DNA from: JAUVKT01 sp036350795
GTDB taxonomy: Bacteria; Bacteroidota; Bacteroidia; Bacteroidales; VadinHA17
NCBI GenBank assembly: GCA_036350795.1
Contig: JAZBNV010000100.1
Coordinates: 1 to 64,000, forward strand
DNA: 64,000 nucleotides
Reading direction: 5' to 3'
A program made the translations under genes and the position numbers. The first letter of the stretch is position 1; every line of letters begins with the position of its first letter. A model generated the notes under the pieces. The model ran no database searches. It was given only the letters and a program-made list of their open reading frames with translations, and was not told the DNA's origin. Below, in pieces: positions 25,405-34,588 of the stretch.

Positions 25405-25428
25405 TTCTATTGGTCATCTAAAAATACT

Positions 25429-26436
25429 ATGAGCCTGGCAGAAAGAAGCGAGCTCTGGCGCAAACGCTTTGGAGAGTTGAGAACGCGTCTTCTCAGGAGA
25501 GAGGTGGCTGTATTCTCATTTTTTCTCTTACTGTCATTTGTTTTCTGGTTTCTTAATGGACTCAGCAAGGAAATGAAAGGGAGAATTGAATATCCTGTAA
25601 GGTATATTAACTTCCCCGAAGGTAAAACTCTCGTTAATGATTTGCCTGATCATCTTTCTCTTTCTGTTGAAGGCCCGGGATATTCCATAGTGCAGACAAA
25701 ACTCGGCGGAAGCAGGGAACATCTTACCATCGACCTGGACCGTATCTCAATACAGGTACTGGAAGACCGTGAGATTCTTAAATTGTACAGCCTTACATAT
25801 AATCTAAGGGCCATGCTTGCCGAGCAGATCAGAACTGATTTTAGCATAAACTCAATATCACCCGATACTATATTCTTCGATATGGACCGTATTTCAAGGA
25901 AGAAAGTGATGGTAATTCCTGATATTGAGATAAATACCCAGAGGCAGTATATTGTAAATGGTAATATCAGCTGTGATCCCGATTCCATAGAAATATCAGG
26001 ACCCAGGGTTATAGTGGATACTGTATCAGCTGTTTATACAAGGAATTATACTTTTGACCAGCTCAACAGGACAGAAAGCAAAACACTTGTTCTGAAGCCA
26101 ATAAACAGGATTGCTTTCTCTGAGAGAAAAGTGGAGGTGAATATCCCGGTTGAGCAATTTACTGAGGCCTTGCTTGAGGTAGCTCTGAAAGCAGTTAATG
26201 TACCTGATACCGCACTTGTAAGATTATTCCCCGACAGGGTGAAGGTAAGTTGTATTGTTGCCCTGAGCGACTATAATAATTTTATGAATGCCCCGCTTGA
26301 GGCCATTGTAGATATGGCTGGTCTGGATATTGCATCAACTTCCAGGCTGAAAGTTGAACTTAGAAACCTGCCTGTCTATGCAGCGCAGGTAAGGCATAAC
26401 CCGCAGTTTGTTGAGTACTTAATCGAGAAGAAATGA
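25429..26436 (+). CDS. YbbR-like domain membrane protein
   Basis: Protein of 335 residues with one N-terminal transmembrane helix (about 27-45, VAVFSFFLLLSFVFWFLNGL) and an extracytoplasmic part made of repeated beta-rich units resembling YbbR domains (for example YPVRYINFPEGKTLVNDLPDHLSLSVEGPG and KKVMVIPDIEINTQRQYIV). In Firmicutes the YbbR protein (CdaR) regulates the diadenylate cyclase CdaA; here no cyclase gene is adjacent, although pgpH elsewhere in the window shows that c-di-AMP signalling is probably present. Its last four bases (ATGA) overlap the coaE start. Confidence 0.8.
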   Translation: MSLAERSELWRKRFGELRTRLLRREVAVFSFFLLLSFVFWFLNGLSKEMKGRIEYPVRYINFPEGKTLVNDLPDHLSLSVEGPGYSIVQTKLGGSREHLTIDLDRISIQVLEDREILKLYSLTYNLRAMLAEQIRTDFSINSISPDTIFFDMDRISRKKVMVIPDIEINTQRQYIVNGNISCDPDSIEISGPRVIVDTVSAVYTRNYTFDQLNRTESKTLVLKPINRIAFSERKVEVNIPVEQFTEALLEVALKAVNVPDTALVRLFPDRVKVSCIVALSDYNNFMNAPLEAIVDMAGLDIASTSRLKVELRNLPVYAAQVRHNPQFVEYLIEKK

Positions 26437-27038
26437 AATTCAGACTGGGAATAACAGGCGGAATAGGAAGCGGCAAGTCTACAGTCTGCAAAGTGTTTGA
26501 AGTACTGGGAGTCAGGGTTTTTTATAGTGATCTGGAAGCCCGGGTCATCATGGATACAAGTCCCCTGGTATATAAGGGCCTGGAAAAAATACTGGGATTT
26601 GATATTTATGTTGACGGAAAAATCGACAGACCCAGGCTGGCAGATATTATTTTTAATGATTCAAAAAAACTGGAACAGGTAAATATGCTTGTTCACCCGC
26701 TTGTACTGGAGAAATTTGCAGGCTGGAGTCAAAAACAGGATTCTGATTATGTTATACTTGAATCAGCTGTTTTATTTGAAAGTGGTGCCGGTGAAGTACT
26801 TGATAAAACACTTGCTGTAATCGCACCCCTGGAAGAAAGGATTGCACGGGTTATGGAACGCAATAATATGAAGCGTGAGGAAGTCCTGGAAAGAATTAAA
26901 AACCAGGTTTCTGAAAATGAAATGCTGAGAAAGGCAGATTTTCTGCTCGATAATGCTGATTCCAGTATGCTTATACCGCAGGTAATAAGCGTGCATAATG
27001 AAATAAAAAATATTTTAACAAAGTCTGAGAATGGGTAA
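26433..27038 (+). CDS. coaE: dephospho-CoA kinase
   Basis: Last enzyme of coenzyme A synthesis, phosphorylating the 3'-hydroxyl of dephospho-CoA. Seen: P-loop GITGGIGSGKSTVCKVF at residues 6-22, the YSDLEAR aspartate region, HPLVLEKF and LLFESGAGE equivalents (ESAVLFESG). Length 201 residues fits. Translationally overlapped with the YbbR-like gene upstream (4 nt) and with the TerB-DnaJ gene downstream (8 nt). With coaBC at 2619 the window holds three of the CoA pathway activities. Confidence 0.95.
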   Translation: MKFRLGITGGIGSGKSTVCKVFEVLGVRVFYSDLEARVIMDTSPLVYKGLEKILGFDIYVDGKIDRPRLADIIFNDSKKLEQVNMLVHPLVLEKFAGWSQKQDSDYVILESAVLFESGAGEVLDKTLAVIAPLEERIARVMERNNMKREEVLERIKNQVSENEMLRKADFLLDNADSSMLIPQVISVHNEIKNILTKSENG

Positions 27039-27765
27039 ATACGCTAAATGGATTGGTGGCGGGCTTGGATGGTTTATGGGTGGTCCGCTCGGAGCCGTAG
27101 CCGGATATTTTATCGGGTCTATATTTGATACCCCCGGGGAAAGCACCACAAGAACACGATACAGGGGCAGAACCTATACTACAACCGCAGGCGACTTTGC
27201 CCTCAGCCTTATCGTACTCGTTGCTGCAGTAATGAAAGCAGATGGTAAGATAGTAAAGTCGGAACTGGATTTTGTTAAGGACTGGTTTAAAAGGCAGTTC
27301 GGTGAAGATACAGCCTCAGAAGCAATCCTGATGTTAAGGGATATGCTCAAGAAGGAAATTCCCCTGGCCGAGGTTTGCGGACAGATAAGCAGAAATATGG
27401 AATATACATCCAGGATACAACTGATACATATGCTTTACGAAGTATCAGCTTCTGATGGTGAGTTCGACAAAGCAGAGATGTCAGTAATAGACAGGATAGC
27501 CACTTATCTCAATATATCAGCCAGCGATAAGGAATCTATAAGGAATATGTTTATCCCTGATACAAATGCTGCATATAAGATACTTGAGATTGAACCTGCT
27601 GCTACTGATGGCGATATAAAAAGAGCGTACAGGAGAATGGCAAGGAAATATCATCCCGATACGGTAAATCATCTGGGCGAGGACTTCAGGAAGGCAGCGA
27701 ATGAGAAATTCAGAAAGGTGAACGAGGCTTACGAACAAATTAAGAAAGAAAGAAATATTAAATAG
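27031..27765 (+). CDS. TerB-like / DnaJ-domain co-chaperone (DjlA-like)
   Basis: Protein of 244 residues. N-terminus is a glycine-zipper membrane segment (GGGLGWFMGGPLGAVAGYFIGSIFD). Residues about 50-155 form a TerB-like helical domain (LSLIVLVAAVMKADGKIVKSEL, ASDGEFDKAEMSVIDRIA). Residues 180-244 are a J domain with the diagnostic HPD (YRRMARKYHPDT), which stimulates Hsp70 (DnaK) ATPase. The order resembles E. coli DjlA, a membrane-tethered J protein. Overlaps coaE by 8 nt within the nusB operon. Confidence 0.88.
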   Translation: MGKYAKWIGGGLGWFMGGPLGAVAGYFIGSIFDTPGESTTRTRYRGRTYTTTAGDFALSLIVLVAAVMKADGKIVKSELDFVKDWFKRQFGEDTASEAILMLRDMLKKEIPLAEVCGQISRNMEYTSRIQLIHMLYEVSASDGEFDKAEMSVIDRIATYLNISASDKESIRNMFIPDTNAAYKILEIEPAATDGDIKRAYRRMARKYHPDTVNHLGEDFRKAANEKFRKVNEAYEQIKKERNIK

Positions 27766-27787
27766 ACGATTTTAAAGAATACAGAAA

Positions 27788-28276
27788 ATGAAACTTAAAG
27801 ACATATTATCTATTTCAGGCGAGGGAGGACTTTTCAGATTTATCGCCCAGGGAAAGAATTCAATTATTGTAGAACACCTCGAAACAAAAAAACGCAGCGC
27901 AGCACATGGTACAGCAAAGGTAAGTTCGCTTGTGGATATAGCTATTTTTACAGAAGGTGAAGAGGTGCCGCTGGGCGATGTTTTTGACAGGATATTTGAA
28001 AAAGAGGAGGGCGGAGAAGCAATAAACCATAAGTCAACTCCCGATGAGCTAAAAGCCTATTTTGGAGAAGTGCTCCCCGATTATGACCGCGACAGGGTTT
28101 ATGTTTCTGATATCCGGAAATTAATAAGCTGGTATAATACCCTTCAGAGCCTTAAGCTGCTGGTGCCAGGATCTGACAATGAAGACGAAGCTGAAAGTAC
28201 CGGTGAAGCCGGCAACTCTGATCAGGCAGACACGGACAGGCAGAAGCCTGAGAACGAGCCCAAAGCGGAAGAATAG
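27788..28276 (+). CDS. DUF5606 domain protein
   Basis: Protein of 162 residues. The first 130 residues (LKDILSISGEGGLFRFIAQG, SIIVEHLETKKR, KVSSLVDIAIFTEGEEVPL, DRVYVSDIRKLISWYN) match DUF5606 as I remember it from Bacteroidota. The remaining 30 residues are an acidic, disordered-looking tail (DNEDEAESTGEAGNSD and on). No signal peptide or membrane helix, so probably cytoplasmic. Function unknown. It is the last gene of the nusB run. Confidence 0.75.
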   Translation: MKLKDILSISGEGGLFRFIAQGKNSIIVEHLETKKRSAAHGTAKVSSLVDIAIFTEGEEVPLGDVFDRIFEKEEGGEAINHKSTPDELKAYFGEVLPDYDRDRVYVSDIRKLISWYNTLQSLKLLVPGSDNEDEAESTGEAGNSDQADTDRQKPENEPKAEE

Positions 28277-28335
28277 ATTTTGCCGGTCTGAATATTTATC
28301 AGAACCTGTAATTTAGCACTCAGCTGTTCTATAAT

Positions 28336-28356
28336 ATCTTTTACCAAAAGATTTTT
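28336..28356 (+). terminator. possible weak terminator after the DUF5606 gene
   Basis: ATCTTTT (28336-28342) and AAAAGAT (28346-28352) pair around ACC and are followed by TTTTG. The stem is mostly A-T, so it may be inactive. Confidence 0.3.
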
Positions 28357-28392
28357 GTTGTATCTTGTTTAGGCACAAAACTAACTTGATAA

Positions 28393-31329
28393 ATGAGAAC
28401 AATAAGTATCTTTTTACTATTGTCTTTTTCCTTATTGGTAAAGGGGCAGCAAATATCTTCATTTACTGAATCAGATGACTTTAAATACCGTAATGTAGGA
28501 CCATCCAGGGGAGGAAGGGTTACTGCTGTAGCCGGAGTTGAATCTGATGCTTCAACTTATTACATGGGTGCTACGGGAGGTGGTGTGTGGAAGACCACGG
28601 ACTACGGTAAAAGCTGGAGGAATATTTCGGACGCTTATTTTAAAACAGCTTCGATAGGTTCTATTGCGGTGTTCCAGGAAAATCCGGACATTATATATGT
28701 AGGGACCGGCTCTGACGGGCTGCGCAGTAACGTAATTATCGGTAAAGGAGCCTATAAAAGCGAGGATGCAGGAAAAACATGGTCCTGCCTGGGACTCGAA
28801 AATGTAGGGCAGATTGGAGCTGTAATAATTGATCCTGAAAATCCCGACAGGGTCTTTATGGCTGCTATAGGCAATCCCTTCGGACCAAACGATGAAAGAG
28901 GTGTTTACAGAACTCTGGATGGTGGCGATACCTGGGAGAAAGTGCTTTTTATCTCCGAAAACACAGGTGTTTGTGACCTGGAGTTTCATCCGGGCAACAC
29001 GGATATTATATATGCTTCGGCATGGACGGCAAGGAGAAAACCATGGACAATTATCTCAGGTTCTGAAGAAGGAGGAATTTTCAGAACAGTAGATGGCGGA
29101 TCTGTATGGACAAAATTAAGCGCTGATCTGCCAGCCGGGATTGTTGGCAAGAGTGACCTGGCTGTTTGCAGGGCCGAACCGGATATGCTATATGCCCTTA
29201 TAGAAGCAGAAAATGACCAGGGTGGACTATATATCTCAAAAAATATGGGAGATTCATTTACTCTTGCAGGGAAGCAGTCTTTCCTGCTCGACAGGCCCTT
29301 TTATTATACCAATATCGATGTTGATCCTACTAATCCTGATATAATATATTCAAATTCAACAGGGTTTTACCGCTCATCCGACAGGGGAAAAAGCTGGCAG
29401 AGAAGATCAACACCTCATGGAGATAACCATGATATGTGGATTAATCCGTCAAACCCCGAAATTTATATCCAGTCAAACGACGGAGGTGCAAATATTACCT
29501 TAAACGGAGGTGTTACCTGGTCAGAACAAAACAACCAGCCAACAGCTGAACTGTACCAGGTAAATGTTGACGACCAGGTACCTTACTGGCTCTATGCCGG
29601 TCAGCAGGATAATTCTACAGTTGCCATACCCTCAACATCCTCGGTAAGTTATTCAGGAATGGGAAGGGGTGGATCTTCATTTATTTCCGTTGGTGGATGC
29701 GAAACGGGACCGGCTGTTCCTAAACCCGGCAATCCTGATATTGTATACTCCAATTGCAAGGGTCGCTTCGGAAGGTTTAATAAAGTCACGGGTGTTGAGA
29801 AACAATATTATGTAGGTGCATGGAATATGTATGGTCACAATCCTAAAGATTTGAAGTACAGGTTTCAAAGGGTTTCCCCAATATTGGTTTCACCGCATGA
29901 CCCCAATACGGTTTACCATGCATCCCAGTACCTTCACCGTACCAGGGATGAAGGTGTTACCTGGGAGACAATCTCTCCTGACCTTACCGCCTTTGAACCT
30001 GATAAGCAGGTAATTTCAGGTAGTCCTATTACCAGGGATATTACCGGTGAAGAATTCTATAGTACTATCTATGCGGTAGCCGAATCACCCAGGCAGAAAG
30101 GTGTAATCTGGACAGGTGCAAACGACGGACCGGTTTATGTTACAAAAGACTCAGGCGAAAACTGGAAGAATGTCACCCCGCCAGTATTATTACCTGGCGG
30201 AAGGGTTCAGACTATTGAAGCATCACCACATAAACCGGCAAAAGCCTTCTTCGCAGTATACAGGTACCTTCTCGACGACTGGGCACCATATATATTCAAA
30301 ACAAATGATTATGGTGAGAACTGGACCCTGATAGTTAATGGAATTCCTGCAGACGAACCGGTAAGGGTAATTCGTGAAGACCCCGTTGTGGAAGGCTTGC
30401 TTTATGCCGGAACAGAATCCGGAATCTATATATCTTTTGATGACGGTGAATCCTGGAGTGATTTCAGACTTAACCTGCCGGTGGTTCCTGTAACTGATAT
30501 TAAAATTTTCAGAAACGATATGGTAATCTCAACAATGGGAAGGTCATTCTGGATACTGGATGATATTTCTCCCCTCAGGCACATTGAAGCTATTGCACAG
30601 GGGGATGTTAATTATCTTTTCAAACCAGCCGATACCTACCGGTCACCATCTGTTTCATCAGTGCCGATAAGCTATTTCCTGGCCGAAGCTGATACTGGCC
30701 TCGAACTTATTATCGAGGATCCGCAGGGCAGGGAGATTATGAAATATGCTGGCGATAGTAACAGGAAGCCCTCAAACAATAAGGGTTTCAACAGGATTTA
30801 CTGGGATATGAGCAGCTATGGGGCACAATCCTCGGGCGGTCGCCAGTCGAGAGGACCCAGGGTTCCCCCTCAAAGATATACCCTCAGGCTTAAAATAAAC
30901 GGAGTGGAGCTTAAATCAGCCATTGAGGTTCTGCCCGATCCTTTAATGGTGGCCGATGGTCTCACTTTTGCAAGCTACAATAAGCAGTTTAATCTCAGCC
31001 TCGACATTATCAGCCTGATTGATGAGGCATCTTCTCTTACTGATAATGTCAGGTCAGATCTTGACGGGCTGAATTCAATAAAAGAGTCCGGGAAGAAACT
31101 ATCCAGGAAGCAAACAAAGACTTTCGAACAGCTTACAGAGATTTATGATAAAATGGTAACGGCCAGGATAACCTATCCCCGGCCCATGCTAAACGATCAG
31201 ATCAGGTACCTGTATTCAATGGTTTCCGGAGCAGACCAGGAACCTGGTAAAGATGCATTTATAAGACTTGAGGAGCTCAGAAATGAATTAGCGCTTTTGC
31301 TTGAAGCTTATAATCAATTGATTGATTAA
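28393..31329 (+). CDS. secreted BNR/sortilin-like beta-propeller protein
   Basis: Exoprotein of 978 residues with signal peptide (MRTISIFLLLSFSLLVKG). It contains about ten BNR/Asp-box repeats of the S-x-D-x-G-x-x-W type (TTDYGKSWRNI, SEDAGKTWSCL, TLDGGDTWEKV, SFDDGESWSDF), the pattern of VPS10/sortilin-like or glycosidase-like propellers. The C-terminal 230 residues look like a beta-sandwich then helices (DEASSLTDNVRSDLDGLNSIKESGKKLSRKQ). No catalytic residues can be assigned. A second protein of similar make-up lies at 61338. Such proteins are common in proteolytic Bacteroidota; binding of proteins or glycans is a guess. No type IX sorting tail is evident. Confidence 0.8.
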   Translation: MRTISIFLLLSFSLLVKGQQISSFTESDDFKYRNVGPSRGGRVTAVAGVESDASTYYMGATGGGVWKTTDYGKSWRNISDAYFKTASIGSIAVFQENPDIIYVGTGSDGLRSNVIIGKGAYKSEDAGKTWSCLGLENVGQIGAVIIDPENPDRVFMAAIGNPFGPNDERGVYRTLDGGDTWEKVLFISENTGVCDLEFHPGNTDIIYASAWTARRKPWTIISGSEEGGIFRTVDGGSVWTKLSADLPAGIVGKSDLAVCRAEPDMLYALIEAENDQGGLYISKNMGDSFTLAGKQSFLLDRPFYYTNIDVDPTNPDIIYSNSTGFYRSSDRGKSWQRRSTPHGDNHDMWINPSNPEIYIQSNDGGANITLNGGVTWSEQNNQPTAELYQVNVDDQVPYWLYAGQQDNSTVAIPSTSSVSYSGMGRGGSSFISVGGCETGPAVPKPGNPDIVYSNCKGRFGRFNKVTGVEKQYYVGAWNMYGHNPKDLKYRFQRVSPILVSPHDPNTVYHASQYLHRTRDEGVTWETISPDLTAFEPDKQVISGSPITRDITGEEFYSTIYAVAESPRQKGVIWTGANDGPVYVTKDSGENWKNVTPPVLLPGGRVQTIEASPHKPAKAFFAVYRYLLDDWAPYIFKTNDYGENWTLIVNGIPADEPVRVIREDPVVEGLLYAGTESGIYISFDDGESWSDFRLNLPVVPVTDIKIFRNDMVISTMGRSFWILDDISPLRHIEAIAQGDVNYLFKPADTYRSPSVSSVPISYFLAEADTGLELIIEDPQGREIMKYAGDSNRKPSNNKGFNRIYWDMSSYGAQSSGGRQSRGPRVPPQRYTLRLKINGVELKSAIEVLPDPLMVADGLTFASYNKQFNLSLDIISLIDEASSLTDNVRSDLDGLNSIKESGKKLSRKQTKTFEQLTEIYDKMVTARITYPRPMLNDQIRYLYSMVSGADQEPGKDAFIRLEELRNELALLLEAYNQLID

Positions 31330-31404
31330 TAAATTCTATTTTATTAAATTTGTTTGGGATAAAAGGGTAACTTTCCCCCAATACCTCTAACCAAACCTGA
31401 TACT

Positions 31405-33753
31405 ATGGTCAACTTTACTTTATTAAAGCGGGTTTATTTAGCCATAATAATGCTGAGTCTCCTGGCCAGCTGTAGAAATAACGCCCCGATAATCAGCCAT
31501 AACTATGAATCTGATACTGTCAGTGTTAAGCATGGAGAAGTCATTGATCTTGATTTAAGATTTATCGATGATAAGAACGAACTTGACAGTGCCAATGTCA
31601 GTTTCAGGACAAAAGAAGTGTTTGCCGGTAAGGATACCAGCTTCCTCTTTAAGCTTAACACCTCACAACTGCCTGCCGGCAACTACCCCCTGGATATTTA
31701 TGCAAGCGATCAGAAAGACAATTCTGTAAGGCTTAATATGCTTATTAAGGTTGAGCCGGTAAAACCGCTTATAGGTGAGGTAGCTTTTTCTGATGTGAGG
31801 GCTACACAGCTTAAGCTGAAAATGAAGCTGCTCTCTTCGGGAGGTATTCCGCTTACTGAAAAAGGACTTGTTTACTCCGAAAAGGAGGATGTAAGTATTG
31901 ACGATGCTAAGATCATTATTAAAAATGATGGAGCAAATATTGACCAGGTGCTTGATGGTTTGCCAAGAAACACAAAGCTTTTTGTGCGGGCTTATGCTCA
32001 AAATAATGTGGGTGTTAGTTATTCTGAGCCCACAGAGATTAAAACTCTTTCAGGAATACCGGTGGTTGCTACCGCTGGTATTTCAGATATACATTCCAGA
32101 GAAGTTAATGCATCAGGAAGGGTTCTTACAGACGGCGGAGCAGACCTTACAGCCTATGGTATATGCTTTAGCACCAGTTCAGAACCAGGCATGAAGGATA
32201 ATGTGCGAAGAAGCAGGTCGGGATGGAGATTTAACCTGGGCCTTGATGAGCTTACTCCCTTTACCAGGTATTACTACCGGGCTTTTGCAAGCAATCGTTT
32301 TGCAACGGTTTACGGTGAAACCATGGAGTTTGAGACAACAGGGCCACCCACCGTGAAAACAGGGGTCCATGGCAGGATAATGATTAACTCTGTTGAATTC
32401 AGTATTGACGTAACAGATAATGGTGGTCATGAGGTTAGTGATGCGGGAATTGTGTACAGCATGCTCAAAGAACCCACAATAGATTCGAATGTTTTTTCCA
32501 TGGGTAAAGGCAGGGGTAAAATCTCAGGCCTTGTTAAAAACCTGGATCCCGGCACAAAGTATCATATGAGGGCATATGCAGTTAACAGTGAGGGTGTCTC
32601 GTATGGAGAGGAGATCGAGCTCTTTACAAAGCTTGGAATTCCGTCAGTCGAAATACAGGGTGTTGAGGATATTGATTTCTCGAGCGCAAAGATACTTGCA
32701 AGCATTACAGACGACGGTGGATTGGATGTTCTGGAACGGGGAATTGTATGGGATACGGTTTCACGACCTAACAAAGATCACAATTTTGCCGAAGTACCCG
32801 GCTCAGCCGGACCATTCTTTTTTACCATACCCGGACTGGAATCAGGCATCAGGTATTATGCCAGGGCATATGCTCTTAACGAAAGGGGCATTGTATACTC
32901 AGAATCCGTAGATTTTGTTCCCTATATTAATACACCCATGGCTGAGATAAATGGAGGTACATTCAATATGGGAAGTGAGGACGGAGACAAGTCAGAACAG
33001 CCGGTTCACCAGGTAAGCCTGTCGCCATATAGCATTGGCAAATATGAAGTTTCAAACCTTGAATATGCAAATTTCCTGAATTCCATGCTCGACAGGATAA
33101 GCATGGAGGGAGACGGCGATGTTGTAAACATCGACGGAATACCTGTGTATCACCTCAGGGTATATGGAGAGGACTATGATAAGACAGGCTTTAAGGTTCA
33201 TATTGCTTATGATGGAGAAAAGTTTTTTGTAAATAATGAATGCACCTCCTTTCCTGCCATACTTGTTACCTGGGAAGGAGCAAGGATGTTTTGCGAATGG
33301 GCAGGAGGAAGACTTCCTACAGAAGCAGAGTGGGAGTTTGCTGCAAAGGGTGCTAAAAACAGCAGCAATGCCTTTGCCGGCTCTAACAGGCTGGAAAGGG
33401 TTGGATGGTTCTACAGGAACTGCAAGGATGCTGCCTGTCCGCTGACTGATGACACACGCGGTCTTAACCGGAGTGGCGGTAAAAGTCCAAATTCTATTGG
33501 TCTGTACGATATGTCGGGCAATGCTGCTGAATGGTGCCTGGATTATTATTCCAATGACTACTACAAGAACGGGGATGCTGAAAACCCTATGGGACCTGAA
33601 AAAGGCTTATTCCGTGTTATAAGGGGAGGCAGCTGGGCCGATAAGGAATCAGACTGCACGGTGTACAGGAGAGTAAAAAGTTTTGACTCGAACCACGGTT
33701 ACGACAATATAGGATTCAGGCTTGTACGGCCAGGCAGTATAAACAAAGATTGA
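31405..33753 (+). CDS. lipoprotein with repeated Fn3-like domains and a formylglycine-generating-enzyme-like (SUMF1) domain
   Basis: Protein of 782 residues: lipobox LLASC with C23; then a cadherin-like unit (about 30-115) and about four fibronectin-like repeats (about 120-505), each ending in a variant of TKYHMRAYAVNSEGVSYGE; then an FGE-sulfatase domain (about 510-780). The last shows INGGTFNMGSEDGD, GGRLPTEAEWEFAA, YDMSGNAAEWCLDYY, RVIRGGSW and IGFRLVR. In true FGE this domain oxidises a sulfatase cysteine; many Bacteroidota members are instead non-catalytic or have other roles (gliding GldJ/GldK-type lipoproteins share it). No sulfatase is nearby. Probably displayed at the outer membrane. 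Confidence 0.82.
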   Translation: MVNFTLLKRVYLAIIMLSLLASCRNNAPIISHNYESDTVSVKHGEVIDLDLRFIDDKNELDSANVSFRTKEVFAGKDTSFLFKLNTSQLPAGNYPLDIYASDQKDNSVRLNMLIKVEPVKPLIGEVAFSDVRATQLKLKMKLLSSGGIPLTEKGLVYSEKEDVSIDDAKIIIKNDGANIDQVLDGLPRNTKLFVRAYAQNNVGVSYSEPTEIKTLSGIPVVATAGISDIHSREVNASGRVLTDGGADLTAYGICFSTSSEPGMKDNVRRSRSGWRFNLGLDELTPFTRYYYRAFASNRFATVYGETMEFETTGPPTVKTGVHGRIMINSVEFSIDVTDNGGHEVSDAGIVYSMLKEPTIDSNVFSMGKGRGKISGLVKNLDPGTKYHMRAYAVNSEGVSYGEEIELFTKLGIPSVEIQGVEDIDFSSAKILASITDDGGLDVLERGIVWDTVSRPNKDHNFAEVPGSAGPFFFTIPGLESGIRYYARAYALNERGIVYSESVDFVPYINTPMAEINGGTFNMGSEDGDKSEQPVHQVSLSPYSIGKYEVSNLEYANFLNSMLDRISMEGDGDVVNIDGIPVYHLRVYGEDYDKTGFKVHIAYDGEKFFVNNECTSFPAILVTWEGARMFCEWAGGRLPTEAEWEFAAKGAKNSSNAFAGSNRLERVGWFYRNCKDAACPLTDDTRGLNRSGGKSPNSIGLYDMSGNAAEWCLDYYSNDYYKNGDAENPMGPEKGLFRVIRGGSWADKESDCTVYRRVKSFDSNHGYDNIGFRLVRPGSINKD

Positions 33754-33794
33754 TGATTTAGTAATTATTTACCCGGGGAGGTAAAGATATAAGC

Positions 33795-34586
33795 TTAATC
33801 GTCAGCCTTCTTTGCTTCATCCCATATCAGATCCATCTCGGCAAGACTCATGTCCCTGAGCGATTTACCCATGGCCATTGTCTTGCCCTCCAGGTAAGAA
33901 AATCTCTTTATAAATTTCCTGTTGGTTCTTTCGAGGGCAGACTCAGGATCAATTCCATAGAGCCTGGCGGCATTAATTATTGAGAAGAGGAGATCTCCAA
34001 ACTCTGATTCTATCTTCTTATTGTTTCCATCAGATATTTCATCCCGAAGCTCACCCAGTTCCTCCAGTACCTTATCCCATACCTGGTCCTTTTCCTCCCA
34101 GTCAAAACCAACACCCCTTACCTTCTCCTGTATTCTGTTTGCTTTAACAAGGGCTGGCAATGAATCCGGTACACCTGATAAAACAGGTTTATAAGTGCTG
34201 CCTTCGTTTTGCTTAAGCCGTTCCCAGTTATCTTCAACCTCGGTGGCATTATTAACTTCTGTATTTCCAAACACATGCGGGTGCCGGTAGATAAGCTTCC
34301 TGTTAATTCCTTCCAGCACGGTCCCAATATCAAACTGTCCTTTCTCAGATCCTATTTTTGCATAAAAAACTATATGGAGCATCAGGTCACCCAGTTCTTT
34401 ACATATACCCTTACTGTCGTCCTCAATAATGGCATCAGCAAGTTCATAGGTCTCTTCAATTGTAAGTTTTCTGAGCGATTCGTTTGTTTGCTTCATGTCC
34501 CATGGACAGCTTTCCCTGAGTTTGTCCATTATGTCCAGAAGCTCTGAAAATGCTTCAAGCCGCCTGTCTTTTTCCATTATTATCAA
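33795..34586 (-). CDS. mazG: nucleoside triphosphate pyrophosphohydrolase MazG
   Basis: All-alpha NTP pyrophosphatase that hydrolyses (d)NTPs to monophosphates, cleaning the nucleotide pool. Seen: two MazG repeats, with the metal-binding EETYELADAI plus KELGDLMLHIVF in the first and ELGELRDEI plus EFGDLLFSIINAAR in the second; the C-terminal helix KRFSYLEG is also family-typical. Length 263 residues equals E. coli MazG. It starts 2 nt after the upstream SAM-hydrolase-like gene on the same strand and is probably translated with it. Confidence 0.93.
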   Translation of the reverse strand: MIIMEKDRRLEAFSELLDIMDKLRESCPWDMKQTNESLRKLTIEETYELADAIIEDDSKGICKELGDLMLHIVFYAKIGSEKGQFDIGTVLEGINRKLIYRHPHVFGNTEVNNATEVEDNWERLKQNEGSTYKPVLSGVPDSLPALVKANRIQEKVRGVGFDWEEKDQVWDKVLEELGELRDEISDGNNKKIESEFGDLLFSIINAARLYGIDPESALERTNRKFIKRFSYLEGKTMAMGKSLRDMSLAEMDLIWDEAKKADD

Positions 34587-34588
34587 TG

